Notes: generated by a model from the sequence alone, not told the origin. 64,000 nt of DNA from Veillonella sp. (GCF_018364065.1 NZ_JAGZMO010000009.1:10182-74181), one strand, 5' to 3'; positions 17,378-28,400 are shown, numbered from the stretch's first letter. Made by a program: numbers and translations.

Positions 17378-17467
17378 AGCCTCAGATATATATTTATATC
17401 GCGAATTATAGATTTAATAATTAGAGAGCACTCTTCGGGAATGAACGAGTATAAGGAGAGATATATA

Positions 17468-18541
17468 ATGGAAATAAATAAACAGGATACACAAGCACCG
17501 CTAAAGGTATCTATATTGAATTTGGTGCCCTTGCGCGCCGGCCAGACCTATTCGGAGGCCTATAATGATATGATTGCCTTGGCGCAAGCGGTTGAAAGTT
17601 ACGGCTACGAACGTTATTGGATTGCTGAGCATCACAATATGCGCTCCTTGGGGAGCAGCGCTACCCAACTTTTGATTCAGCATACATTGGCTAACACCAA
17701 AACAATTCGCGTCGGTTCAGGCGGTGTCATGTTGCCGAATCAGAGTCCATACTTGGTGGCAGAACAGTATGGTACTTTAGAAACCTTATATCCTAATCGC
17801 TTGGATTTAGGTTTAGGCCGTGCTCCCGGTACAGATCAGGTGACAGCGCGAGCCCTTCGCCGCACGCATAATCTATATACTGATTTTGCCGCCGAGTTAA
17901 GCGAACTAAAAGGCTATTTTGATGATACAAACGGTGTTCATGCCTACCCTGCTGCGGGACTTCAGGTACCATTTTATATACTGGGTTCCAGCACTGACAG
18001 CGCCTATTTGGCAGCTGATTTAGGCTTACCATATTCCTTTGCGTCTCATTTTGCACCGGCTATGATGGAAGAAGCGGTAGCAATCTATCGGGATCGTTTT
18101 AAACCATCCGATGTATTATCAAAACCTTACGTTATCTTGGGCGTTAACGCCGTATTAGCAGATACAGATGAAGAAGCAAAACGCTTAGCTACCACTCACA
18201 CACAGCGTTTTATTGATATTGTTACCGGCAATAACCAAGGATTACAGCCACCGGTAGAATCTGAAGATGAACTTTGGGATAATTATGTGGCAGCTAAAGC
18301 GGCACCGCATTTTGGTCCAATTTCCTTTAGAGCGGAAGATATTGCGTTCCGCGAGCAAGCAGTAGTTAGACAGATGACGGCCGTTTCTTTGGTTGGCAGC
18401 CCTGCTACGGCGGCTAAACAGTTACAGGAACTGCAAAAACGCGTAACATTTGATGAAATTATGGCGCAAAGCTTAATTTACGATCAAAAAGCACAAGCCT
18501 ATTCATATAAATTATTGGCTGATGCGGTAAAATTGGTATAA
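17468..18541 (+). CDS. luciferase-like (LLM class) flavin-dependent oxidoreductase
   Basis: 357 residues of the bacterial luciferase-like monooxygenase superfamily, MsnO8/YceB group. It shows the N-terminal beta strand LKVSILNLVPLRAG, YERYWIAEHHN near residue 45-55, GSGGVMLPNQSP and LDLGLGRAPGTD, all typical of the family. It binds FMN from a reductase and oxidises an unknown small molecule. The ATG at 17468 is chosen because AAGGAGAG lies seven bases before it; an ATG nine codons upstream lacks a site. It is the only gene on its transcript, driven by a consensus promoter and closed by a strong terminator. It is divergent from the TetR gene with about 420 bases between. Confidence 0.9.
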   Translation: MEINKQDTQAPLKVSILNLVPLRAGQTYSEAYNDMIALAQAVESYGYERYWIAEHHNMRSLGSSATQLLIQHTLANTKTIRVGSGGVMLPNQSPYLVAEQYGTLETLYPNRLDLGLGRAPGTDQVTARALRRTHNLYTDFAAELSELKGYFDDTNGVHAYPAAGLQVPFYILGSSTDSAYLAADLGLPYSFASHFAPAMMEEAVAIYRDRFKPSDVLSKPYVILGVNAVLADTDEEAKRLATTHTQRFIDIVTGNNQGLQPPVESEDELWDNYVAAKAAPHFGPISFRAEDIAFREQAVVRQMTAVSLVGSPATAAKQLQELQKRVTFDEIMAQSLIYDQKAQAYSYKLLADAVKLV

Positions 18542-18574
18542 TCACATCATATGTAATAAAAAAATAAGGTCATT

Positions 18575-18616
18575 AAGCCTATCTATTTCATATTTGAAGT
18601 AGATAGGCTTTTTTAT
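18575..18616 (+). terminator. terminator of the luciferase-like gene
   Basis: AAGCCTATCTA (18575-18585) and TAGATAGGCTT (18600-18610) form a stem followed by TTTTTT. Confidence 0.92.
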
Positions 18617-18634
18617 ATTTCAAACAGATATAAC

Positions 18635-18659
18635 AAAACCCCGGCGTCACCGGGGTTTT
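18635..18659 (-). terminator. terminator of the tyrosine phosphatase gene
   Basis: AAAACCCCGG and CCGGGGTTTT arms close on five bases. T runs occur on both strands, and the minus-strand phosphatase gene ends 150 bases away. The stretch between holds degenerate repeats of ATCGCTTATG-like sequence. Confidence 0.8.
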
Positions 18660-18808
18660 AAATTAATATTTATTATTTTATTATTTAGTGGAACCGCTGC
18701 TCCGATACTCAGACCGCTAATCACAATCAGCCCAATCAGTCTAACCGGACTAATCGCTTATGACTTCGCTTCTGTAGTCGCTTATGGATTCTCTTCTGTA
18801 ATCGCTAA

Positions 18809-19285
18809 TTACTTTTGCCCTGCCAAGTCATGTTTCTTAATATATTCTAACAAAGCATCACAAGCCACACTGACATCATCGTAGGTTTCATCAAAGTTGC
18901 CGGTATACCAAGGATCCCGTACATCGCGATTTTCATTCACAAAATCCAGCATTTTATACACTTTATTCTCAGTGTCAGGACCTAAGAGTCGAACTAAATT
19001 GCGTCGGTTATTTTCGTCCATAATAATAATGTAATCAAAATGAGCATAGTCCTGCTTCGTGATTTGACGGGCCTGGCGCGGACCGAATGGAATATGCATT
19101 TCCTTCAGCTTTTTCTTCGTGCCGTGATGCGTATCGTTACCTATCTCCTCACGACTCGTAGCTACGGACGCAATTTCAAACTGATCAGACAAGCCGGCCT
19201 GCTTCACAATGTGCTTAAAATAAAACTCCGCCATAGTGGAACGACAAATATTACCGTGGCATACAAAAAGCACACCTATTTTCAT
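18809..19285 (-). CDS. low-molecular-weight protein tyrosine phosphatase
   Basis: 158 residues of the LMW-PTP/arsenate reductase fold. The P-loop C-x5-R-S appears as VCHGNICRST near residues 8-17, and the general acid aspartate lies in RDPWYTG near residue 122-128. It removes phosphate from tyrosine residues on proteins, for example bacterial tyrosine kinases, in the cytosol. The ATG at 19285 follows GAAAGGAGATCAT; a start five codons upstream would overlap that site. No tyrosine kinase gene is nearby. It lies immediately downstream of the type I restriction locus on the same strand, but this is probably incidental. Confidence 0.93.
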   Translation of the reverse strand: MKIGVLFVCHGNICRSTMAEFYFKHIVKQAGLSDQFEIASVATSREEIGNDTHHGTKKKLKEMHIPFGPRQARQITKQDYAHFDYIIIMDENNRRNLVRLLGPDTENKVYKMLDFVNENRDVRDPWYTGNFDETYDDVSVACDALLEYIKKHDLAGQK

Positions 19286-19366
19286 ATGATCTCCTTTCAA
19301 GTTACACTACATTATTCGTACAAAAATTATTTTGATTTTTTAACTTATCTGTAAGCAAACGATTTA

Positions 19367-22300
19367 CTACTTCTTACTATAAGAGTCCGCATCAGGATCA
19401 GCAACCATTTGCATCTGTTCCCAATCTTCCCATTGATGAACTGCCTCTTTTTCTTCCGGTTCAGTAAAACTGGATGTGCCACCAATACCAAAGTATTTCT
19501 CAAAAAACGCCTTAAACTTATCAATAATACCTTGCTTCTTTTCAGCACGATTGTTACCACCGCCGAAGCGGGAAATTGCAGGCATAAGTTTATCAATTTC
19601 AGTACCTACAGTCTTAATCTCACCGTCACGGAACGCATTTTCCATAAATTTACGCGTATCCTCCGGTTTTAGTTTTTCCTCAGTAATAATCTCTGTAAGG
19701 TCGGCGTTTCTTCGTTCCACTACATAGGTCTGCCACTCAGCCATTACATCGTCCACATCATTAATACGAGCAATAAACGATTCTATCAAATCCTTTTTGC
19801 TACGTAGTTCCGGACTACTATAAATAGCCTTATCGATTGTGATAAGCACTTCCTTATCTTCACAGTTTGTATCATGATACTTCTTAACTAACATCAGAAT
19901 ATAATCAATGTTTATCTCTATCTGACGAATCAATTCTATCTCGAATACTACATCATCGTTAATATCTTTACTAGGTACGCGGTCCACCTTCATTTGATCC
20001 CATATATCTTGATAGCGTCCCTGATAGTCCTGAAAATCTCGTTCTGAAATTAATTCTTTACCTTTAAATTCATCAAATGACCATAGCAAGTTACGCATCC
20101 GAAGAATAGCTCCAAACAGCGCAACAAACTCTTTCTGTTGCTTTTCTCCAATGATTCTTGGCTCAGACAACGGGAATTTATTTAATAGATCATTTATCAT
20201 ATCTACATAGCCAGGTATATATGTACTATCATCAGCTTTATAACCGTTGTAATAATCGCTAAATTTTCGAATCAGTACAACACCGCCTGCCTCTTTATCT
20301 CCGAAAAGAGAAATAGCAGCGTCTACACGTTTTTGCAGATTTCTAAAGCAGACAATATTGCCGAATTTCTTAATAGAGTTCAAAATTCGATTCGTACGAG
20401 AGAATGCCTGAATAAGTCCATGCATTTTTAAATTCTTATCTACCCATAAGGTATTTAAAGTTGTAGCATCGAAACCTGTAAGGAACATATTCACTACAAT
20501 AAGAAGATCCAATTCCTTATTCTTCATACGAAGTGATACGTCTTTATAATAATTTTGGAACTTATCAGATGAAGTATCATAATTGGTTTTAAACATACGA
20601 TTATAGTCTTGAATAGCTGCTTCCAGAAAATCTCGAGATGACTGATCGAGGTTAATGGTATTCTCCGAATTTTCCTCATCCAAAATACCATCTACTTCAG
20701 CCTCATTAGCACCATAGCTAAAAATAGTAGCAATTCTCAATCTTTTTCTTGGACTTTCCAGCATTTGCTTCTTAAACTCATTATAATACAGCTTCGCCAT
20801 CGGTACGCTGGCTACAGCAAAAATTGAGTTAAATCCATTTACCCATTGTCTACTCTTAATCTCTTCAACGATTTTACGTTTATTAGTTGCACTAGTATCA
20901 TTAGATGTGCTTCTCTTAGAACCTGCCACATCCGCAATATTTATCAATTTATTAAACTCATACGATTTATCACCGCGATACGTTTTTTGGTCAAAATGAT
21001 CCAATATATATTTTGTAACCAGACTGATTCGCTCCGGTGCCATCATTACCTTTTCACGGTTAATATCATATACCATTTCGTCTGTGACTTCTTCATCCAT
21101 TTCCATGGTCTTAATATAATCTATACGAAATGGTAGCACATTAGCGTCATTAATAGCGTCTACAATTGTATACGTATGGAGTTGGTCCCCAAAGAGTTGC
21201 GCCGTAGTAAACAAATGCGGATCCTTAACTCGTCCGGAATTAACCGGAAAAATAGGCGTGCCTGTAAATCCAAATAAATGATATTTTTTAAAGCTTCTCA
21301 CAATATCAGTGTGCATACTGCCAAATTGGCTTCGGTGACATTCATCAAAAATAATAACGACATGCTTATCATATACATTATGTCCACTATTGCTTTTTAT
21401 AAAGGTAGACAACTTTTGAATCGTTGTAATAATAATTCTTGCATCCTCATCCTCAAGTTGTTTCTTTAAAATAGATGTAGACGTATTCGAGTTGGCCGCT
21501 CCCTTTTCAAAGCGGTCGTACTCTCTCATTGTTTGATAATCCAAATCCTTCCGATCCACAACAAAGAGTACTTTATCTATATAAGGAAGTCTTGAAGCCA
21601 ATCGAGCTGTTTTAAATGAAGTCAACGTCTTACCGGAGCCTGTTGTGTGCCAAATATAGCCGCCACCCATAACACTGCCGTATTTCTTATAATTATTAGC
21701 GACCTCAATGCGGTTAAGGATTCGTTCCGTAGCCGTAATTTGATATGGGCGCATGACCATTAATAAGCCTTCAGATGTAAAGATACAATACTTCGTAATG
21801 ATGTTCAGCAATGTATGTTTTGCCAAAAAGGTCTTAGTAAAGTCTATTAAGTCAGGAATAATACGGTTATTAGCATCGGCCCAAAAACTAGTAAACTCAA
21901 AGCTGTTACTTGTTTTGGTCTTACTGCCTCCACGTTTTCCTTGTTCTTTTTCAGCATTCCGCCTCGTACTGTTTGAATAATACTTTGTATTTGTACCATT
22001 GGAAATGACAAAAATCTGAATATACTCAAATAAACCTGAACCCGCCCAAAAAGAATCACGCTGATAACGGTTAATCTGATTAAAGGCCTCACGAATCGCA
22101 ACACCTCTACGTTTCAACTCAACATGTACCAGTGGCAACCCATTCACCAATATAGTAACATCATAGCGGTTATCATGCTTTGCACCATCCATTTTCCCAA
22201 CGGCATATTGGTTAATAACCTGCAAGCGATTATTGTGAATATTCTTCTTATCAATGAGCGTAATATTCTTGGTTTCACCGCTTTCACGTTTTAGGATTTT

Positions 22301-22621
22301 AACATTATCTTCCTGAATCGTGCGTGTTTTTTCTACAGCTGATTCATTGGCATTAGCAATGGAGTTCTTAAAAAAAGTATCCCATTCAGAGTCTGTGAAC
22401 TTGCAACTATTTAATTCTTCCAAACGTTCACGCAAATTACAGATTAAATCCTTTTCAGTGTGAATCGGCAAATAGGTATATCCCTGCTCGCCAAGTAGCT
22501 TAATGAACTCATTCTCCAGCTCCGCTTCACTTTGATACGCATCAGAGCGCTTTTTGACTGGTTCATATTCCGTTACAACTGTATTTTCTGATGTTTCTGC
22601 CACAATATTAAAGTACGGCAT
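19367..22621 (-). CDS. hsdR: type I restriction enzyme R subunit
   Basis: A 1084-residue motor/nuclease subunit. The N-terminal PD-(D/E)xK nuclease has D154, then E168-L-K170 (VELKRRG) and the QINRY (QxxxY) motif at 182-186. The superfamily 2 translocase follows, with Walker A TTGSGKT (about 326-332) and DECHR (426-430), and a C-terminal helical region that docks on the methylase. The DECHRSQFG context resembles EcoR124 (type IC) enzymes, and the gene order M-S-R agrees. It cuts unmodified DNA far from the recognition site after ATP-driven translocation. The ATG lies 12 bases after hsdS', behind a G7 run that supplies the ribosome binding site (22627-22633). No frame break is seen, so it appears active. 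Confidence 0.95.
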   Translation of the reverse strand: MPYFNIVAETSENTVVTEYEPVKKRSDAYQSEAELENEFIKLLGEQGYTYLPIHTEKDLICNLRERLEELNSCKFTDSEWDTFFKNSIANANESAVEKTRTIQEDNVKILKRESGETKNITLIDKKNIHNNRLQVINQYAVGKMDGAKHDNRYDVTILVNGLPLVHVELKRRGVAIREAFNQINRYQRDSFWAGSGLFEYIQIFVISNGTNTKYYSNSTRRNAEKEQGKRGGSKTKTSNSFEFTSFWADANNRIIPDLIDFTKTFLAKHTLLNIITKYCIFTSEGLLMVMRPYQITATERILNRIEVANNYKKYGSVMGGGYIWHTTGSGKTLTSFKTARLASRLPYIDKVLFVVDRKDLDYQTMREYDRFEKGAANSNTSTSILKKQLEDEDARIIITTIQKLSTFIKSNSGHNVYDKHVVIIFDECHRSQFGSMHTDIVRSFKKYHLFGFTGTPIFPVNSGRVKDPHLFTTAQLFGDQLHTYTIVDAINDANVLPFRIDYIKTMEMDEEVTDEMVYDINREKVMMAPERISLVTKYILDHFDQKTYRGDKSYEFNKLINIADVAGSKRSTSNDTSATNKRKIVEEIKSRQWVNGFNSIFAVASVPMAKLYYNEFKKQMLESPRKRLRIATIFSYGANEAEVDGILDEENSENTINLDQSSRDFLEAAIQDYNRMFKTNYDTSSDKFQNYYKDVSLRMKNKELDLLIVVNMFLTGFDATTLNTLWVDKNLKMHGLIQAFSRTNRILNSIKKFGNIVCFRNLQKRVDAAISLFGDKEAGGVVLIRKFSDYYNGYKADDSTYIPGYVDMINDLLNKFPLSEPRIIGEKQQKEFVALFGAILRMRNLLWSFDEFKGKELISERDFQDYQGRYQDIWDQMKVDRVPSKDINDDVVFEIELIRQIEINIDYILMLVKKYHDTNCEDKEVLITIDKAIYSSPELRSKKDLIESFIARINDVDDVMAEWQTYVVERRNADLTEIITEEKLKPEDTRKFMENAFRDGEIKTVGTEIDKLMPAISRFGGGNNRAEKKQGIIDKFKAFFEKYFGIGGTSSFTEPEEKEAVHQWEDWEQMQMVADPDADSYSKK

Positions 22622-22633
22622 AACATCCCCCCC

Positions 22634-23254
22634 TTAATTTGGTAATTCTTTAAAAGTTAACAACTTATCCCTATAGTATTCATATTGCTTTTTACGTGCT
22701 TCAATCTCAGCAGGCAGACCGGTGGACAGATCATTGCAGAGAGTGTCAAAACGGTCGAGGATAGAAACGATTCGTTCTTGTTCTTCTATTGTTGGAATGG
22801 ATATACTAAACTTTCGAATTTTTTCCATTGGTATATTTTTCATAGACGATGATTGAAGCAAACGACTTATTTGTGTCATCCAAAATTGATTCGTTTGGAA
22901 CAAATAACGTAAATAATCTGAGATTACAATATTTTGATTTGCTCTTATTAAAGCAACATTCGGTGCAAGATAAAATCTATTATCCTCACGAATTACAGCT
23001 ACTTCTCCAATAGTGCCAACATAAGTAAACAACATATCTCCGTTAATGAGCTTACTTCTAGACAACTTTGACAAGTCACTTTTATCTATATATTTTACAT
23101 CACTCAAATCCAGTTTTCCCGATTTAACATTTAAACCACGAAGAGCAATAATTTCGCCTTCATCGGAATAGACGACATACTTAGTAAATTCATAGCCTGC
23201 TAGTTTTGTTACAGTCGAGATGTATCCAAGCTCAACTGTAACAAAACCAAACAC
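22634..23254 (-). CDS. third HsdS target-recognition domain, currently out of frame (hsdS')
   Basis: A 206-codon open frame encoding one HsdS target-recognition domain (FVTVELGYISTVTKLAGYE... about 1-155), then the conserved coiled-coil dimer region ending in IEARKKQYEYYRDKLLTF. That region is nearly identical to the C-terminal spacer of the full hsdS upstream. The only initiation codon at this place is GTG at 23254, with no ribosome binding site before it. The frame is in fact open upstream through the GACA repeat tract. It therefore looks like a downstream extension joined to hsdS by repeat-number change, not an independent gene: one extra GACA unit gives a continuous frame from 24552 to 22634 (640 residues). 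As drawn here it is probably silent or only weakly translated. Confidence 0.85.
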   Translation of the reverse strand: MFGFVTVELGYISTVTKLAGYEFTKYVVYSDEGEIIALRGLNVKSGKLDLSDVKYIDKSDLSKLSRSKLINGDMLFTYVGTIGEVAVIREDNRFYLAPNVALIRANQNIVISDYLRYLFQTNQFWMTQISRLLQSSSMKNIPMEKIRKFSISIPTIEEQERIVSILDRFDTLCNDLSTGLPAEIEARKKQYEYYRDKLLTFKELPN

Positions 23255-23277
23255 ATATTGAATAAGCTTAATAGCAT

Positions 23278-24548
<1,271 letters not shown>

Positions 24549-24552
<4 letters not shown>

Positions 24553-26117
24553 GCCCCCACCTCGATTTCTGCAATGATTTTATCGATTTCATCACGGAGC
24601 ATTTGTTCACGAGCAACGATTTCTTTAATTTCTGCATTCAGTTTTACAATATCATTTTTTTCACGTGTGTCTTCGGCCTCCACATAAGTGGATACAGAGA
24701 GATTATAGTCATTGCCTGCAATTTCTTCGTAACTTGCTAGATGTGCAAAATGTTTAATCTCTTCACGTTTTGTAAATATTTCCACAATTCGTTCGATATT
24801 CTTTGGTGTCAATTTGTTATTATTCGTAACTTTGACACATTCACTGGTAGCATCAATAAATAAGGTTCTATTATCAGTCTTATTTTTTTTCATTACCATG
24901 ATACACGTGGCAATAGAAGTACCAAAGAACAGATTGCTTGGTAATTGAATAATACAATCTACATAGTTATTGTCTACCAAATATTTTCGTATTTTCTGTT
25001 CCGCACCGCCACGATACATGATTCCCGGAAAACATACGATAGCCGCTGTACCGTTAGAAGCCAGCCAAGATAAACTGTGCATAATAAATGCCATATCTGC
25101 CTTACCCTTTGGTGCCAATACACCGGCTGGAGCAAAACGCTGATCATTAATAAGCAACGGATTATCAGTTCCTGCCCATTTAATAGAGTATGGTGGATTA
25201 GATACGATCAATTCAAACGGTTCATCATCCCAATGCTGTGGACTAATTAACGTATCTTCGCAGGCAATATTGAATTTATCAAAACCTACATCATGTAAAA
25301 ACATATTAATGCGACAAAGATTGTATGTTGTAACAACTTTTTCTTGTCCATAGAATCCGTTACGAATTGCATCTTTACCAAGAATTTTCGTAGCTTTTAA
25401 AAGAAGCGACCCGGAACCACAAGCCGGATCGTAAACTTTGTTAAGTTCCGTTTTACCAACAATGCCAAGGCGCGTGAGCAACTCTGAAACATCTGAAGGT
25501 GTAAAATATTCTCCTCCGGATTTACCGGCCTTAGAAGCATACATAGACATTAGATATTCATATGCATCACCAAATGCGTCAATATCGTGATCCTTTACAT
25601 TTCCAAGCTTCATATCTCTAATACCATGTAAAAGCTTTACCAGTCTTTCATTACGTCTTATAACGGTGGAGCCCAACTTATTACTATTTACATCATAGTC
25701 ATCAAAAAGCCCTGCAAAATCGTTTTCTGCTGCACTGCCTTTTGCAGATTCCTCAATATGTCGTAATACTCTCTCCAAAGTTTCATTTAAGTTTTCATCA
25801 TTAACTGCATTTTCACAAACACTACAAAATAGCTCACTCGGCAGAATAAAAAAGCCTTTTTCATTTACTAAGCTTTCACGAGCTTGTTCAGCTTCTTCAT
25901 CAGACATTTTCGCATAGTCAAAATCCATGTTACCGGCTGCTTGCTCACCTTGATTAATATAGTTACAGATATTTTCTGAAATATAACGATAAAACATTGT
26001 ACCTAGTACATAGTTTTTAAAATCCCATCCGTCCACAGCACCACGCAGTTCATCTGCTATAGCCCATATGGCTCTATGTAATTCATCACGTTCCTGTTCC
26101 TTCTTGGTATCAACCAT
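24549..26117 (-). CDS. hsdM: type I restriction-modification N6-adenine methyltransferase subunit
   Basis: 522 residues. The N-terminal HsdM helical domain (about 10-140) precedes the methyltransferase core, with the SAM-binding motif DPACGSGS at 230-237 and the catalytic motif NPPY at 307-310. It methylates adenine in the sequence chosen by HsdS. With two M and one S it forms the modification enzyme, and with HsdR the nuclease. The ATG is preceded by AAGGATAAGG. It is the first gene of the hsdM-hsdS-hsdS'-hsdR operon. The upstream 270 bases are AT-rich, with no second gene. No break or missing motif is seen. Confidence 0.96.
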
Positions 26118-26296
26118 TTCCTTATCCTTCCCAAACCCACTAATTTATATACATAAATAAAGCATATCATGAAAGCATGATTTTTTTCAATTGTAAGAAG
26201 AACGTCTAAGAGTGACATAAGGCTTCATAACTATTTGATTCTATACGTGCTCATCTACAATTTTATGCAAGTTAAATTTTATTTCCCCCTTAAACT

Positions 26297-26329
26297 TAAA
26301 AGACGAGCAATCATGATGATTGCTCGTCT
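26297..26329 (-). terminator. terminator of the yjdI-yjdJ unit
   Basis: A perfect 13-bp stem AGACGAGCAATCA / TGATTGCTCGTCT with a TGA loop. On the minus strand it is followed by TTTT. It also insulates the hsd operon start. Confidence 0.88.
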
Positions 26330-26391
26330 ATATTTCTATATCAACTATCTTATTAATCTACACGTCTTACATAAATTACAAACTAATCCTG

Positions 26392-26667
26392 TTACATCAA
26401 CACATCTCTATACTCAGGATGCTTTTCAAACTGTCCTTTTGCATATGGGCACAGTGGTAAGATTTTTACGTTGGCTGCACGAGCCTGGTTAACGACTTCA
26501 GCAACCAGTTTGCTGGCAATGCCCTGACCTTCGTAGCCATCTTCTACCAAGGTATGGTCGATAATCCAGAATTTTTCAGATTTCGAATAGGTGCTTTCGC
26601 CAATGTTCTTAGCGTCATCATAAGCAGCGGCACGTTTATTTTCCGGTTCATGTACAATTTTAATCAT
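26392..26667 (-). CDS. small YjdJ-like GNAT acetyltransferase
   Basis: 91 residues of the compact GNAT type (NATD1/YjdJ family, COG2388). It has the strand FWIIDHTLVEDGYEGQGIASKLVAEVVNQA, with the acetyl-CoA loop EGQGIASKL near residue 46-54, and the typical CPYAKGQFEKHPEY end. It probably acetylates an amine on a small molecule or protein; the substrate is unknown. It starts one base after the preceding 4Fe-4S gene stop, with GAGGAGG inside that gene's end, so they are coupled. The same pairing (yjdI-yjdJ) exists in Escherichia coli, which supports a shared function. Confidence 0.88.
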   Translation of the reverse strand: MIKIVHEPENKRAAAYDDAKNIGESTYSKSEKFWIIDHTLVEDGYEGQGIASKLVAEVVNQARAANVKILPLCPYAKGQFEKHPEYRDVLM

Positions 26668-26668
26668 T

Positions 26669-26890
26669 TTACTTTGCCTCCTCTTTCACTGTATATGTAA
26701 GGGCACCGGAAGGGCATTGATCAATGACCTTCATAATATGTGCCGCATCACCGTTTTCAGGCATAATCCATGGACGGCGGCTCACGTCGAATACTTCAGG
26801 AGCTCCGTTCACGCACTTTGCCGCATGTTGGCATAACTCCGCGTTCCAATGAATTATTAATTCGTCAGTTTCATAATTATTTACACTCAT
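26669..26890 (-). CDS. divergent 4Fe-4S mono-cluster protein (YjdI-like)
   Basis: About 73 residues of the Fer4_19 type. Its cysteine pattern is C-x5-C (CQHAAKC) with a later C in VIDQCPSGAL, i.e. a single-cluster ferredoxin-like fold instead of two clusters. Families of this kind bind one [4Fe-4S] centre and are thought to be electron carriers. The ATG at 26890 follows AAGGGGACACAG; the longer frame from 26920 lacks a site. It is translationally coupled to the small GNAT gene downstream. The function of the pair is not established. Confidence 0.86.
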   Translation of the reverse strand: MSVNNYETDELIIHWNAELCQHAAKCVNGAPEVFDVSRRPWIMPENGDAAHIMKVIDQCPSGALTYTVKEEAK

Positions 26891-27017
26891 CTGTGTCCCC
26901 TTATCATTACAACTTTGCAATCTATCAACTATTTTGTAAGGTACTTTATAGCTACCCTATTTCGAGAATTACGCGTAAGGACTTACTACATTTGATCTTA
27001 AATCTTAACAGTTTCTC

Positions 27018-27857
27018 TTAGTAATCTACCTGATCTTTAATAAACGTGCCGTTTCTTAAATCATCAAAGGCCTGTTTCAATTCTTCATCTGTATTCATTA
27101 CGATTGGACCGGCCCATGCGATTGGTTCGTTCAGCGCCTTGGATCCCATAAAGAGCACTTGGCCGTCTTGGTCACCCATTTTAATGGTTACGCTGTCCCC
27201 TTCGGTCAATTTTACAGCTGTCTTTTCTTCAATGTGCTGGCCCGCTACGTATGCATCACCGAGCAAGGTGAAGAGCATTGTAGATGCGTCCGATGCCGTT
27301 GGAATTGTGATTTCCGCACCTTTTTCCAAGTGAATGTCGTAGTAATCTAATGGCAAGTAATCGCCTTTGAAGCCTTCGTGGTCCTTATATGTACCGGCTA
27401 ATAAGCGAAGTTTACCGCCTTCGATTGGAATTTCTTCAATTTGGTCTCTGCGAACGCTGTGGTACGTAGGTTTTACCATTTTATCTTTCTGCGGCAAGTT
27501 CAGCCAGAGCTGTACGCCTAATAGACGATCGGCGGCCGGCACCTGTTCTTCATGTAAAATACCGGAGCCGGAGTTCATCCATTGTACTTCGCCGTCTGTA
27601 ATCATATCTTCATGACCCAAGCTATCCTTGTGGTTCATTTTACCGCGCCATACATAGCTTACTGTTTCAATGCCGCGATGCGGATGCATTGGGAACCCTG
27701 CTGTATAATCTGCCGGATTTGTGCTGTCAAAAGAGTCCAGCATCAAGATTGGATCAAATTCTCTCGTTGTGGCATTGCCTAATACACGTACTAAATGTAC
27801 ACCTGCTCCATCAATGGCTGGGGATCCTTTTACTAATGTTTTAACTTTCCGTTCCAT
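27018..27857 (-). CDS. pirin family protein
   Basis: 279 residues of a bicupin pirin. The N-terminal cupin has the metal site motif HPHRG near residues 57-61, with the later histidine and glutamate in SGSGILHEEQ. The C-terminal cupin begins near 165 (LEKGAEITIP). Bacterial pirins are iron-binding proteins, some with quercetinase-like dioxygenase activity, others acting as protein partners. The ATG at 27857 is chosen because GGAGG lies nine bases before it; the upstream ATG at 27863 is too close. It overlaps the end of the MarR gene by 17 bases, so expression is coupled to and controlled by that regulator, which suggests induction by an aromatic or oxidative signal (inference). Confidence 0.92.
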   Translation of the reverse strand: MERKVKTLVKGSPAIDGAGVHLVRVLGNATTREFDPILMLDSFDSTNPADYTAGFPMHPHRGIETVSYVWRGKMNHKDSLGHEDMITDGEVQWMNSGSGILHEEQVPAADRLLGVQLWLNLPQKDKMVKPTYHSVRRDQIEEIPIEGGKLRLLAGTYKDHEGFKGDYLPLDYYDIHLEKGAEITIPTASDASTMLFTLLGDAYVAGQHIEEKTAVKLTEGDSVTIKMGDQDGQVLFMGSKALNEPIAWAGPIVMNTDEELKQAFDDLRNGTFIKDQVDY

Positions 27858-28275
27858 GTTCATTACCTCCTAATTTTTTCAGTAACTTTACCATTTCTTC
27901 TTTTTCTGACTTGCTCAATATGGCTAATTCATTTCTTAACATCGCTGCATTCTCAGGGGCCAACTTACTGATTACGTCGTACCCTTCCGGCGTCAAATGC
28001 AATATACAAACGCGGCGGTCATGTTCATCCCCCAGTCGTTCAATGTATTTCATTTTTACCAGATTATTCACAATGATGGAGATCGTCCCCACACTGCTGA
28101 GAATGGATTCGCGCACCTGGCCGACGGTCAAGTCGCCTTTACTATACAAACATTCAAGGACGGCAAACTGACTGAAGGTCAAATTGTGCTTCGCCGCCAA
28201 CGCGGCCGTCTTTCGGTCTATATCATTTACAATGCGATGTAGGCCGATAATCACCTTTGCCTCTGTACTGTGCAA
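27841..28275 (-). CDS. MarR family transcriptional regulator
   Basis: 144 residues with a winged helix-turn-helix in the middle (about 30-95: FSQFAVLECLYSKGDLTVGQVRESIL, then the wing DEHDRRVCILHLTPEG). It is typical of MarR repressors that leave DNA on binding phenolics or on oxidation; one cysteine lies in the DNA-binding half. The start codon is TTG at 28275 with AAGGGGTG before it. It overlaps the pirin gene and so forms a two-gene operon. A promoter with one palindrome in its spacer and a second just downstream (28472-28533) lies about 200 bases upstream and is very probably its own operator. Confidence 0.92.
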   Translation of the reverse strand: MHSTEAKVIIGLHRIVNDIDRKTAALAAKHNLTFSQFAVLECLYSKGDLTVGQVRESILSSVGTISIIVNNLVKMKYIERLGDEHDRRVCILHLTPEGYDVISKLAPENAAMLRNELAILSKSEKEEMVKLLKKLGGNEHGTES

Positions 28276-28337
28276 GTTGTCACCCCTTCACGAATATACG
28301 GGACTAATAGAGCCGTATCTTCTAATAATTTAAAAAA

Positions 28338-28400
28338 CTGAAATCTTTGAAATCTTTGAAATCTTTGAAATCTCTGAAATCTCTGAAATCTCTGAAATCT
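28338..28400. repeat. seven tandem copies of a 9-bp unit (YTGAAATCT)
   Basis: Seven consecutive 9-base units from 28338, three TTGAAATCT and four CTGAAATCT, then a degenerate copy. They lie in the transcribed leader between the MarR promoter and its start codon. The number could vary by slippage and would change leader length but not any protein. Confidence 0.92.

Noticed and set aside
22634..23254. An independent half-length hsdS gene starting at GTG 23254
   Set aside because: There is no ribosome binding site before the GTG, and the same frame is open upstream into the GACA tract. It is better read as a conditional extension of hsdS.
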